Origin: UBA4923 sp964486135
Lineage (GTDB): Bacteria; Bacillota; Clostridia; Saccharofermentanales; DTU023
Direction: 5' to 3'
NCBI GenBank assembly: GCA_964486135.1
Contig: CAZAKT010000027.1
Coordinates: 1-19,555, forward strand
Length of the DNA stretch: 19,555 nucleotides
Made by a program: the position numbers and the translations under genes. Numbering within the stretch: the stretch's first letter is position 1; every line of letters starts with the position of its first letter. Below, one piece after another: positions 1-6,744 of this stretch. The notes beneath the pieces were generated by a model. The model was not told the DNA's origin, searched no databases, and saw only the letters and a list, made by a program, of their open reading frames with translations.

Positions 1-33
1 CCTGTGATAGAATTGTGGCCGGGAGGTCGTGGT

Positions 34-597
34 ATGAGTGAGTCAGCCATCCCGGTTCACAAGCTAATCCTGCTACACATCACGGATCAGGTTCCTGGTA
101 TCAGGAGATCACTGCTCTGCGACGCCGCTCTGGCGACCTTATCCATGGATTATTTTGACGTGACACAAGCCCTGGACGAGCTCCTTGCGTCACGCCTGAT
201 TCATGTGGCGGTCAGAAAAGGCGAAATCCTGCACGACGCCCGCGACAAGGCTGTCGAACGCTGTGACTTGACGGAAGCGGGACAGACGGCCCTGAAGGCG
301 CTGGAAAACCAGATCCCGCCAGCGACCAAGCGGTTTTTATCCGCTTACCTTTCTGAAGGGGACCTGGATCGCCGGCTCAAGGATACAATCACCACCCGGA
401 TTGAACCCACCCCATCGGGCCAGTACCGACTGACCTGCAGGCAGGCGGGGGATCAGGACGGGGATCTGACCCTCTCCCTCCTCTTCCCCACAGAGGATCT
501 GGCCAGGAAGGCGGCCCTCGCCTGGCGTGAACGCTCGCACGAAGTCCTGACCGCCATCATTGAAGCCCTCTTGCCTGAACAAGAAAAAACGCCCTGA
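34..597 (+). CDS. DUF4364 family protein (predicted winged-helix protein)
   Basis: This 187-residue protein resembles the DUF4364 family found in Clostridia, whose members look like small DNA-binding proteins; no reaction is known. Residues 1-85 read as a winged-helix-like part: a helix carrying HKLILLHITDQ, then a stretch ending in the alternating strand and charged pattern around LTEAGQTALKALENQIP, which is the hallmark 'LTEKG...L..F...IP' segment of the family. The C-terminal half is a less conserved alpha/beta domain. I chose ATG at 34 because GGGAGG lies at 21-26, seven bases upstream; an in-frame GTG at 4 lacks a ribosome site. The gene converges on fprA, and its last codons overlap the T-tract of the fprA terminator. 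Family call is by pattern recognition; a regulatory role is inference. Confidence 0.75.
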   Translation: MSESAIPVHKLILLHITDQVPGIRRSLLCDAALATLSMDYFDVTQALDELLASRLIHVAVRKGEILHDARDKAVERCDLTEAGQTALKALENQIPPATKRFLSAYLSEGDLDRRLKDTITTRIEPTPSGQYRLTCRQAGDQDGDLTLSLLFPTEDLARKAALAWRERSHEVLTAIIEALLPEQEKTP

Positions 598-617
598 CCA
601 GGGGTGTGGCCAGGGCG
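584..617 (-). terminator. Rho-independent terminator of fprA
   Basis: The arms at 590-600 and 607-617 (CGCCCTGACCA / TGGCCAGGGCG) pair over 11 positions with one A-C mismatch. On the minus strand the stem is followed by six T (the A-run at 584-589). It sits 23 bases past the fprA stop. The T-tract lies inside the final codons of the opposing DUF4364 gene. On the plus strand only a weak TCTTC follows, so efficient bidirectional action is doubtful. Confidence 0.85.
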
Positions 618-639
618 TCTTCATAGAGCTCTTCTGTCA

Positions 640-1860
640 TCAGCAGTCCGTCAGGACCTCTTCCTCCGGGAGGGCTTTCAAGTCCTCCGCAAGCTTGACC
701 GCGTAGGCGCGCACCTTTTCCTTGTCCTCCTCAGTCGGCAGACCGCGAATCAGGAGCGGCTCGAGCCGTGACGACTTGTGACGGCCCATCAATCCTTCAA
801 GCTGCTTCTCTATCTGTGTGCCCCAACCAAAGGAGCCTACAATGCCAAAGTAGCGGATGGGCGGATTGAGCCCGCCAATCAACATGGTCATGGCGGCAGC
901 CAAAGGATGGGCCCCTCCCAGAACAGTCGGGGAGGCCAGGATCAGAGCCCCGGCACAGATCGATTCCGTCAACACCCGGCCGACCGGAACCCGGAAATCA
1001 GTCTTGTCGCTGCCCAGATTGACCAGCTTGACGTCTATCCCCTCATCACTGAGGACTTCCGCCAGCAGTTTGACCATCTTGGCCGTGCTGCCGTGCATGG
1101 AGACATAGGCGATCAGGACCTGGCGGGTAGTCTTGTCCGAGGCCATACGCTCATATTCCGTAAGGATGGTGTCAGGCTCGAACCAGACCGGCCCATGGGC
1201 TGCGCAGATGATGGCTGGATCCAGGGCCCTCACTTTCTCGACATAACGGGCCACGTGGCTGCGGAAGGGCATCATGATCTCGGCAAAATAAGTACGCGAC
1301 TCCTGGATCCTGATCATGTCGTCCGGTTTACCGGGGATGTCAGGCGCGTAGTGGCTACCAAAAAGATCCGAGCTGAAAAGAATCTTCTCCTCTGGCATCC
1401 AGAACATGGTGTTGTCGGGCCAGTGGGCAAAGGGAACGGGCAAACACTCCAGTGTAAGGCCTCCCAGGTCGATCTTGTCACCTTCGGCAACAAGCTTGAC
1501 CCTATCCCCATCGACGTGGAGGTGGATCCGCAAAAACTCCGCCACCTTGTCTGTCGCGACGACCTGGGCCCCGGGATAGCGGTCGAGCAGGATGGAGAGG
1601 GCTCCGGAATGATCCTGTTCGGCGTGCAGGCAGAAAATATAGTCCAGATCTTTGATATCGAGTTCCTGGAGGTTGGAAAGGAGTTGGTCGACCGTGTCCT
1701 CCTGAACCGGATCGATCAGGGCTGTTTTTTGGTCACCTTCGACTAGAAAACTGTTGTAAGTCGTGCCGTGAGGGGTCGGCATAAGACAATCAAAGTAATG
1801 AAGGCCAGGATCGTCCGCCCCTACCTGGGTCACGCGGCGGGTGATTTTCTGAATAGACAT
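640..1860 (-). CDS. fprA: Flavodiiron protein (A-type, FprA/ROO family)
   Basis: The product is a cytoplasmic flavodiiron oxygen or nitric oxide reductase of 406 residues, the usual size for class A enzymes without extra C-terminal domains. The N-terminal metallo-beta-lactamase domain shows the diiron ligands: H79, E81, D83 and H84 in HAEQDHSG, H146 in FAHWPDN, D165 in SSDLFGSH, and a histidine near 222 in AAHGPVWF. The flavodoxin-like FMN domain starts near residue 250, with the phosphate-loop region YVSMHGSTAKM. I chose the ATG at 1860 because AGGAGGAAGAG stands just upstream at 1863-1873; the in-frame upstream ATG at 1878 overlaps this site and adds only six residues. Rubredoxin, the normal electron donor of this family, lies upstream on the same strand. 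Whether O2 or NO is the main substrate cannot be read from sequence. Confidence 0.95.
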   Translation of the reverse strand: MSIQKITRRVTQVGADDPGLHYFDCLMPTPHGTTYNSFLVEGDQKTALIDPVQEDTVDQLLSNLQELDIKDLDYIFCLHAEQDHSGALSILLDRYPGAQVVATDKVAEFLRIHLHVDGDRVKLVAEGDKIDLGGLTLECLPVPFAHWPDNTMFWMPEEKILFSSDLFGSHYAPDIPGKPDDMIRIQESRTYFAEIMMPFRSHVARYVEKVRALDPAIICAAHGPVWFEPDTILTEYERMASDKTTRQVLIAYVSMHGSTAKMVKLLAEVLSDEGIDVKLVNLGSDKTDFRVPVGRVLTESICAGALILASPTVLGGAHPLAAAMTMLIGGLNPPIRYFGIVGSFGWGTQIEKQLEGLMGRHKSSRLEPLLIRGLPTEEDKEKVRAYAVKLAEDLKALPEEEVLTDC

Positions 1861-1904
1861 TGCTCTTCCTCCTGTCATGCGAATTAACGCGGCTTTGCTG
1901 ACTT

Positions 1905-1913
1905 ATAATAACA
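1905..1913 (-). promoter_or_regulatory. Possible extended -10 promoter element for fprA
   Basis: Read on minus, TGTTATTAT combines a TG extension with TATTAT (5 of 6 to the sigma-A -10). It is 45 bases upstream of the fprA start and downstream of the rubredoxin terminator, which implies fprA needs its own promoter. No good -35 hexamer is present at 16-18 bases. Confidence 0.35.
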
Positions 1914-2013
1914 GAGTGAATTCCGGGACGAGGCGTCCTGTTTCCTAACACACAAGTATGCCCGTGACTTCCGGCACACTTTCAGGAATAGGATCATCGG
2001 GGAGGCCTGGAAT

Positions 2014-2045
2014 AAAAAGAGCCGCCGGTCGGGCAGCTCTTTTTT
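2014..2045 (-). terminator. Rho-independent terminator of rubredoxin gene
   Basis: AAAAAGAGC (2014-2022) pairs perfectly with GCTCTTTTT (2036-2044), and an inner GCC/GGC stem closes a five-base loop (2027-2031). Both flanks give T-runs, so it could act in either direction. It lies 41 bases past the rubredoxin stop and separates that gene from fprA. Confidence 0.85.
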
Positions 2046-2085
2046 CCTTAAACATCTTGATTGGCTTGAAAGCCGCTCCGGCCGG

Positions 2086-2250
2086 CTATTCCTCCAGAGG
2101 TGAGAAGTCTTCCTTGGGTACACCGCAAACCGGGCAAACCCAGTCGTCCGGCAAATCTTCGAATGCCACGCCAGGGTCGATCCCACCATCGGGGTCGCCG
2201 AATTCAGGATCGTAGACGTAACCGCAAACGTCACAAATATACTTTTGCAT
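2086..2250 (-). CDS. Rubredoxin
   Basis: This is a 54-residue one-iron electron carrier of typical rubredoxin length. The four iron-binding cysteines are C6 and C9 in CDVCG and C39 and C42 in CPVCG. The family's aromatic and acidic core is also present (YVYDPEFGDPDGGI, then FEDLPDDWVCP). ATG at 2250 is chosen because GAGGG lies five bases upstream (2256-2260); an in-frame ATG at 2268 would add MKVRET and has no ribosome site. Rubredoxins feed electrons to flavodiiron proteins, and fprA is the next gene downstream on the same strand, so the two probably form an oxygen/NO scavenging pair. An own promoter at 2315-2345 and a terminator at 2014-2045 suggest it is mainly transcribed as a single gene. 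Confidence 0.97.
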   Translation of the reverse strand: MQKYICDVCGYVYDPEFGDPDGGIDPGVAFEDLPDDWVCPVCGVPKEDFSPLEE

Positions 2251-2273
2251 GGTTTCCCTCACTTTCACAACCG

Positions 2274-2299
2274 CGGCGGCTGAGAGTGATCAGCCACCG
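2274..2299 (-). repeat. Inverted repeat in the rubredoxin 5' untranslated region
   Basis: GGCTGA (2278-2283) and TCAGCC (2290-2295) form a perfect 6-bp dyad around a six-base spacer. It is extended by CGG/CCG (2274-2276 / 2297-2299) after one mismatch. It lies between the predicted start of transcription (about 2308) and the ribosome site, so it may be an mRNA hairpin or an operator. Confidence 0.55.
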
Positions 2300-2314
2300 G
2301 CCTGTATTTGGGAT

Positions 2315-2345
2315 ATTATACACGACCTGCCACCTGTCATGTCGA
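2315..2345 (-). promoter_or_regulatory. Sigma-A-type promoter of the rubredoxin gene
   Basis: On minus, the -10 is a perfect TATAAT (2315-2320) preceded by TG. A TCGACA -35 (2340-2345, 5 of 6) stands 19 bases upstream, slightly long. The -35 starts three bases past the obgE stop, so the promoter fills the obgE-rubredoxin gap. Confidence 0.6.
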
Positions 2346-2347
2346 TT

Positions 2348-3613
2348 CTAAAGTTGAAATTCAAAAGAGGCCCCGTCCAGGAAAACCTCATCCCCTTCCT
2401 CTACGCCTGCGTCAAGCAGGGCATCCTGTATTCCACTGTCAACAATACGCTTCTGAAAATGACGGAAGGATTCCGTGTCACTGAAGTTGGTCGACAGCAT
2501 AAGTTCCCGGATAAAGGGCCCTTCCACCGCCAGCTTCCCCTTCTCTTTTTTCAATTCAAAATCGAATTTCTTATCGAAGCGGTAATGCTTCCTCTGCTCG
2601 ATCTCCTCAAGTTGAGGGGGAGGCAAGGTTAAAACTTCCGCGGCCAGGGCCCGGATAAAGGCATTGACGCCTTCCGTCGTCGCCGCCGATAGGGCAAAGA
2701 CCCGATAGCCATCCGCTTCAATCCGCTGGCGGATCCTGTCAAGCTCCTGGTTCTCAACCAGGTCTATCTTGTTCAGAACCACCCAGACCGGCCTTTTCCC
2801 CAGCAGGTTCTTGTAACGGGCCAGCTCCTTATTCAGGATCTGGTACCTGTCCAGCGGGTCGCTGCCGTCAAAGGAAGAGACATCCAGGACGTGAATCAGG
2901 ATGCGGGCCCGTTCAACATGCCGTAAAAACTCATGCCCCATACCGGCCCCTTCTGAAGCCCCTTCGATCAAACCCGGGACATCAACGAGCACAAAGCGGG
3001 CGCCGCCGACCTCAACGACACCCAGGATGGGCTGGAGGGTGGTAAAGGGATAGGAGGCGATCTTGGGCTTGGCTGCCGATACGACAGAGAGCAGGGTCGA
3101 CTTGCCGGCATTAGGGAAGCCCACAAGCGCCGCGTCGGCAAGAAGCCTGAGCTCCAGGTCGATCTTGAGGCTCTCACCGGTCTTCCCCGCGGTCGCGAAG
3201 CGGGGGGCCTGGCGGATTGGATTGGCAAATGAAAGGTTGCCACGGCCGCCGGCGCCTCCTTTGGCGACCACTACCTGGTCGCCGCTTTCCCGCAGATCCG
3301 CGATCATCTCACGACTTCCCGCTTTCAGGACCAGAGTCCCCGGGGGAACCTTGAGTTCAAGATCACTGCCGCTGGCGCCGGCCATACGTTTGGCCTGGCC
3401 CGACTGGCCGTCCTCCGCGAAAAAATGGTGTTTAAAGCGATAATCCTGCAGGGTATTGAGATTGTGATCCGCCCGGATTATGACACTGCCGCCCCGGCCC
3501 CCATTGCCGCCGTCGGGGCCGCCGTTGGGTATGTATTTTTCGCGCCTGAAAGACACACGGCCATTCCCGCCGTTTCCTGACCTGACTTCAATTGTCGCGT
3601 GATCGTAAAACAT
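2348..3613 (-). CDS. obgE: Obg family GTPase
   Basis: This essential GTPase of ribosome assembly and growth control is 421 residues long, a full-length clostridial type with three domains. The Gly-rich Obg fold covers residues 1-158 (GNGGNGRVSF, then GGPDGGNGGRGGSV). The G domain follows: G1 GFPNAGKS 165-172, G3 DVPG 211-214, G4 NKID 281-284, G5 SA near 309. The C-terminal OCT domain runs from about 345. The ATG at 3613 gives the standard MFYD N-terminus. Only a weak ribosome site (AGG) precedes it. The gene is last in the rplU-prp-rpmA-obgE operon, 41 bases past the rpmA stop, and a stable hairpin (3628-3645) fills that gap and may reduce obgE output relative to the ribosomal proteins. Confidence 0.98.
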   Translation of the reverse strand: MFYDHATIEVRSGNGGNGRVSFRREKYIPNGGPDGGNGGRGGSVIIRADHNLNTLQDYRFKHHFFAEDGQSGQAKRMAGASGSDLELKVPPGTLVLKAGSREMIADLRESGDQVVVAKGGAGGRGNLSFANPIRQAPRFATAGKTGESLKIDLELRLLADAALVGFPNAGKSTLLSVVSAAKPKIASYPFTTLQPILGVVEVGGARFVLVDVPGLIEGASEGAGMGHEFLRHVERARILIHVLDVSSFDGSDPLDRYQILNKELARYKNLLGKRPVWVVLNKIDLVENQELDRIRQRIEADGYRVFALSAATTEGVNAFIRALAAEVLTLPPPQLEEIEQRKHYRFDKKFDFELKKEKGKLAVEGPFIRELMLSTNFSDTESFRHFQKRIVDSGIQDALLDAGVEEGDEVFLDGASFEFQL

Positions 3614-3627
3614 GGCCTATAGATTAA

Positions 3628-3645
3628 GAGCGGCTTGCGCCGCTC
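3628..3645 (-). other. Intercistronic hairpin between rpmA and obgE
   Basis: GAGCGGC and GCCGCTC form a perfect 7-bp stem closed on the mRNA by a GCAA (GNRA) tetraloop. The mRNA continues TTAATCTATAGG, not a full T-tract, so it looks like a partial attenuator, RNA-processing or stability element rather than an end of transcription. It spans almost the whole gap ahead of obgE. Confidence 0.6.
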
Positions 3646-3654
3646 CCTTTTCCC

Positions 3655-3939
3655 TTATGCCTCGACAGGATAAACGCTCGCCTGCTTCCGCTTTCGCGAG
3701 ATGCGCTCATAGCGGACAAGTCCGTCAACCTTGGCAAAGAGCGTGTCGTCTTTCCCAATACCGACATTATTGCCCGGATGGATCTTGGTTCCACGCTGGC
3801 GGTAGATGATACTGCCCGCCGTGCAGAACTGGCCATCCGCCAGTTTGGCGCCCAGGCGCTTTGACTTCGAGTCACGCCCGTTACGCGAACTGCCCATCCC
3901 CATCTTGTGGGCAAGAAGTTGCAGATTAATCTTGATCAT
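3655..3939 (-). CDS. rpmA: 50S ribosomal protein bL27 with cleavable N-terminal extension
   Basis: The 94-residue product is L27, whose N-terminal arm reaches the peptidyl-transferase centre. The core signature GSSRNGRDSKSKRLGAK is clear. It carries the Bacillota N-terminal extension MIKINLQLLA before HKMGMGSS; in staphylococci the matching extension (NLQFFA) is removed by the protease Prp before L27 can work in the ribosome. Here the two aromatic residues are replaced by Leu-Leu (positions 8-9). The expected scission, by analogy, is after A10. The prp gene lies immediately upstream and its end overlaps the rpmA start by 14 bases (3926-3939), so translation is probably coupled. Confidence 0.97.
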   Translation of the reverse strand: MIKINLQLLAHKMGMGSSRNGRDSKSKRLGAKLADGQFCTAGSIIYRQRGTKIHPGNNVGIGKDDTLFAKVDGLVRYERISRKRKQASVYPVEA

Positions 3940-4294
3940 GGTTTTCCCCCCTTGTATCTGTAAAAGGCCTGTCGACGACGGTCACATACTCTGGCCCGTA
4001 ACTGTCCTCGATCTGTAAACAGCCGATTCTGGCTGACTCCATCAATGTCGCGGCAATCGCCGCCTTGTCTTTATCTTCCGGGTAGGCCACCTGACAAAGG
4101 ATGGACCCCGGTTGGAGCGAATAGACCGGCTCGACGCCCGCCAATTCCTGCAGGCTTCCAATCACGGTCTGGGCAATAGCCGAAACCCCGGCACATATTA
4201 CATCCGGCCAAGGCCTCCAGCCTTTCGCATGACCCTCCATATGGAATGATTCGATCCGGTTCTTCCGGTCATACTGAAAGACCGCCCGTATCAT
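3926..4294 (-). CDS. prp: Ribosomal-processing cysteine protease Prp
   Basis: Prp is the small cysteine protease that trims the N-terminus of ribosomal protein L27 in Bacillota. The 122-residue protein has the catalytic pair at the expected places: H22 in MEGHAKG and C34 in DVICAGVSAIAQT. The family glycine shortly before the DxxC segment appears as W-P-D here. It lies between rplU and rpmA, the universal context of the family: the start is one base after the rplU stop and the 3' end overlaps rpmA by 14 bases. The C-terminal tail after VTVVD is acidic and hydrophilic. Function is well supported by motif and neighbours; cleavage of this L27 is inference. Confidence 0.95.
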   Translation of the reverse strand: MIRAVFQYDRKNRIESFHMEGHAKGWRPWPDVICAGVSAIAQTVIGSLQELAGVEPVYSLQPGSILCQVAYPEDKDKAAIAATLMESARIGCLQIEDSYGPEYVTVVDRPFTDTRGENHDQD

Positions 4295-4295
4295 T

Positions 4296-4610
4296 TCAGC
4301 CCTTGATCGATTCGATCACTACCTTGGTGTAGGGCTGTCTGTGGCCCTGCTTGCGGCGATAGCCCTTCTTGGCCTTATATTTATAGACGACAATCTTCTT
4401 GCCGCGCCCCTGTTTGACAATCTTTCCTGTGACAGAGGCACCCTCCAGTATCGGTGTGCCAACTCTCAGCAAGCCAGCTTGGGATAGGGCCAAAACTTCT
4501 TCAAAGGTAACCAGGTCGTCCGGCTCCCCCTCGATCGTCTCAATAAATAGCTCGTCGCCTTCGGCGACACGGTACTGTTTTCCGCCTGTCTTGATGATGG
4601 CGTAACTCAT
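4296..4610 (-). CDS. rplU: 50S ribosomal protein bL21
   Basis: The 104-residue L21 protein binds 23S rRNA in the large subunit. The N-terminal signature YAIIKTGGKQYRV and the C-terminal basic segment YKAKKGYRRKQGHRQPYT match the family, and the length is standard. The ATG at 4610 is supported by AAGGAG at 4620-4625, nine bases upstream. It is the first gene of rplU-prp-rpmA-obgE and is preceded by a strong sigma-A promoter (4700-4729) and an approximately 80-base structured leader, which suggests autogenous control of the kind known for L21 leaders in Bacillota. Confidence 0.98.
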   Translation of the reverse strand: MSYAIIKTGGKQYRVAEGDELFIETIEGEPDDLVTFEEVLALSQAGLLRVGTPILEGASVTGKIVKQGRGKKIVVYKYKAKKGYRRKQGHRQPYTKVVIESIKG

Positions 4611-4692
4611 ATGCGGTCTCTCCTTGTTAAAGTCTCGCCCAACTGAGGTTATCGCTTTTCAGCAACATTAAAAAACCCCGCCGGAGCGGTCG
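4611..4692 (-). promoter_or_regulatory. rplU leader RNA, candidate L21-type autoregulatory leader
   Basis: The transcript from the 4700-4729 promoter should carry about 80 untranslated bases. Two structures are visible. A short GC-rich hairpin (CCGC/GCGG, 4678-4689) is followed after CC by six T. Next is a stem-loop at 4648-4666 with a GAAA tetraloop (GCT/AGC, then a GAT bulge, then GTT/AAC). L21 leaders upstream of rplU are established in Bacillota; whether this one fits the known covariance model cannot be judged by eye. Confidence 0.45.
4670..4689 (-). terminator. Short GC-rich hairpin with T6, possible attenuator or ABC-F terminator
   Basis: A four-base-pair GC stem (4678-4681 / 4686-4689) with a four-base loop is followed on minus by GG and then TTTTTT (4670-4675). 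It begins only about ten bases past the -10 of the rplU promoter, so it could both end ABC-F transcripts and act early in the rplU leader. The short stem makes it a weak terminator. Confidence 0.4.
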
Positions 4693-4699
4693 CCAGATC

Positions 4700-4729
4700 A
4701 TAATACGACAAAAAGAGTCCTGGTGTCAA
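4700..4729 (-). promoter_or_regulatory. Sigma-A promoter of the rplU operon
   Basis: Read on minus, a perfect TTGACA (4724-4729) and TATTAT (4700-4705, 5 of 6) are separated by 18 bases. The TGA stop codon of the upstream ABC-F gene (4726-4728) is part of the -35 box, so the promoter is packed against the end of that gene. Confidence 0.8.
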
Positions 4730-6621
4730 ACGCTTCTGTCCTGGACCTCACGTCCCATAGACTCTGCCAGCTCGAAATAGCGGTGGTAACCCTCTTCCAA
4801 ACTCTTCAGGAGGGCGGCATAGCGCTCGTAGTCTTCAGGGCTATGGCTTGTGGCCGGGGAGGACTCGAATAAACGCCTCTCCTCCTCCCCGGCTTCTATC
4901 TCCTTCTCAAGCCGGCTCAAAGCCTGCCTGTTTGCCGCCCTGGCCCGCCGCAAGGCCAGGGAGCCCGTGGGAGGCTTGGATCTGGTGACGGATCTTTCCT
5001 CCTGGGCCCGGGTCTCCTGCCAGAGTTTGTGATGTCGGTGCCAGGAGGCATAGTCGTCAAAATCCTCAACCCTCTCTCCGACGAAACCAAGAACCCGGTC
5101 CGCCACCTGGCCGATGAAGTAGCGGTCGTGGCTTACCGTGATCAAGGCCCCCTTGAATTCCTTGAGCCCTTCTTCCAGGAGACGGCGTGATTCTATGTCA
5201 AGGTGATTGGTCGGTTCATCCAGGATAAGCAAAGGGGGCCTCAACTCCAGGAGGGAGCAGAGGTAGAGTCTATGCCTTTCCCCTCCTGAGAGGGAAACCA
5301 GCTTTTTGACCATGGCTTCCTCACGAAAACCAAACTGGGCGAGCCGCCGCCGTATGGCCACCTCCGTCGCGGGAAAAGAGGAGGCCAGGTAGTCATAGAC
5401 CGTCTGCTGATCCTCCTCAAACTCAACATTCTGACCCATAGAAGCGATGAGCGGGTCACCGAACAGTCTGATCTGTCCTTCATCCGCCTCCTGCCTGCCA
5501 AGCAGGATATCCAGCAAGGTAGTCTTTCCGCAGCCATTCGGACCAAGGATGGCCAGTTTCTCAGAGGCGCGCAGGGTCAGATCCACCCCCTGGAAGAGGG
5601 GTCTGTCAAAGGCCTTGCTCAGGCCTCTGGCCTCCAGTAAAAGGCGCTGCCTGTCTTTTTTCTCTTCAGGGGGAAGAAAGGAAAAGGACATGCGCCTGGC
5701 CGGATTCTTTTCTTCCGCCAGGGTCTGCATCTCTTCTTTCAACTTTCTCACAAGCTTCTCGCGGGAGTGGTAGGACTTCATCTTCCGGTGTGAAAGCATG
5801 GTCTGGGTAACCTCCTCCTCCCGCCTGATCCTCTCCTCCAGGCGGCCCAGCGTGACCTGGAGCCTTTCCTCCCGTTCCTTCTTTTGCTCCATGGCCTGGG
5901 AGAATGTACCACGGTAGCTGTAAAGCCTGCCATTTTCCAGTTCAAAGATCCTGTCACAGACACGGTCGAGGAACCAACGGTCATGCGAAGCGACGATCAG
6001 GGCCTGCTGCCTGGACAGGAGATAATCCTGAAGCCAGTCAAGTCCGTCCAGGTCCAGGTGGTTGGTCGGTTCGTCCATAAGAAGGAGATCGGCCGGCTCG
6101 AGGAGGAGTTTCCCCAAGGTCACCCTCATCTTTTCACCACCGGAAAGGCTGGTGTAGGCCTGTTGCATCTGGGAACCGGTTAAGCCCAGGCCGGCCAGGA
6201 TTTTCGCCAGACGGGCCGGATAATCGTAGGCGCCTTCGGATTCAAACTGGTGTTGGAGACGACTGAACTCCTCCATAAGGGACTCCAGTTCATCCTCCCC
6301 GGCCACCTGCATCCTTTTCTCCAATTCCCGAATCCGGTCTTCTATTTCTATAAAGCGCGGTTTTTCCAGGATGGCAAAATCATCATTGTCCGCCAGGGGG
6401 CGCTGGTCGAGCACGGTTATGATCAGGCCTTCAGCCCTGCTGATCTGTCCGTTATCGGGCAGGATCCTGCCCGATAGGATCCCCAGCAGGGTCGACTTGC
6501 CCGCCCCATTCCTTCCGATCAGGCCAATCCTGTCACCGGCATCGACGGCAAAAGAGAGCTCCGACAGGATCTGTCTGCCCTGGTAGGATTTTGACAGGGA
6601 TTGTGCTTGAACAATACTCAT
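4726..6621 (-). CDS. ABC-F family ATP-binding protein
   Basis: This is a 631-residue ABC-F protein: two ATPase domains, no membrane segments, acting on ribosomes rather than as a transporter. Domain 1 has Walker A GRNGAGKST (36-44), signature LSGGE (159-163) and Walker B LLLMDEPTNHLD (179-190). A charged helical interdomain linker spans roughly 240-325. Domain 2 has GPNGCGKTT (360-368), LSGGE (444-448) and LLILDEPTNHLD (464-475). The C-terminal 90 residues are a highly charged, predicted coiled coil, as in the Uup/YdiF-like groups. The ribosome site before the ATG is weak (AAAGG close to the start). It lies just upstream of rplU but that operon has its own promoter. Housekeeping translation factor or antibiotic-protection role cannot be separated by eye; the linker is not obviously extended, so I favour housekeeping. 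Confidence 0.93.
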   Translation of the reverse strand: MSIVQAQSLSKSYQGRQILSELSFAVDAGDRIGLIGRNGAGKSTLLGILSGRILPDNGQISRAEGLIITVLDQRPLADNDDFAILEKPRFIEIEDRIRELEKRMQVAGEDELESLMEEFSRLQHQFESEGAYDYPARLAKILAGLGLTGSQMQQAYTSLSGGEKMRVTLGKLLLEPADLLLMDEPTNHLDLDGLDWLQDYLLSRQQALIVASHDRWFLDRVCDRIFELENGRLYSYRGTFSQAMEQKKEREERLQVTLGRLEERIRREEEVTQTMLSHRKMKSYHSREKLVRKLKEEMQTLAEEKNPARRMSFSFLPPEEKKDRQRLLLEARGLSKAFDRPLFQGVDLTLRASEKLAILGPNGCGKTTLLDILLGRQEADEGQIRLFGDPLIASMGQNVEFEEDQQTVYDYLASSFPATEVAIRRRLAQFGFREEAMVKKLVSLSGGERHRLYLCSLLELRPPLLILDEPTNHLDIESRRLLEEGLKEFKGALITVSHDRYFIGQVADRVLGFVGERVEDFDDYASWHRHHKLWQETRAQEERSVTRSKPPTGSLALRRARAANRQALSRLEKEIEAGEEERRLFESSPATSHSPEDYERYAALLKSLEEGYHRYFELAESMGREVQDRSV

Positions 6622-6744
6622 TACCTTTCGCTTTCAAGGCTGGATCCGGCTGTGCCGACCGCTTCCAAACCTCCGCCATGTTATCACGTGCCCCTTGCTC
6701 CGTGTTAAACTGTTTAGAAGATTGAGAGCTTGGGAGTGAAAACT

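Noticed and set aside
778..1746. Long open frame of 322 codons on plus, opposite fprA
   Set aside because: It lies entirely within a well-supported flavodiiron gene, has no ribosome site and its translation is rich in Asp, His, Gln and Gly without any family pattern; it is a codon-bias shadow.
1884..2234. 116-codon open frame on minus across the rubredoxin gene and its terminator
   Set aside because: It runs out of frame through the rubredoxin cysteine motifs and through a terminator; not credible.
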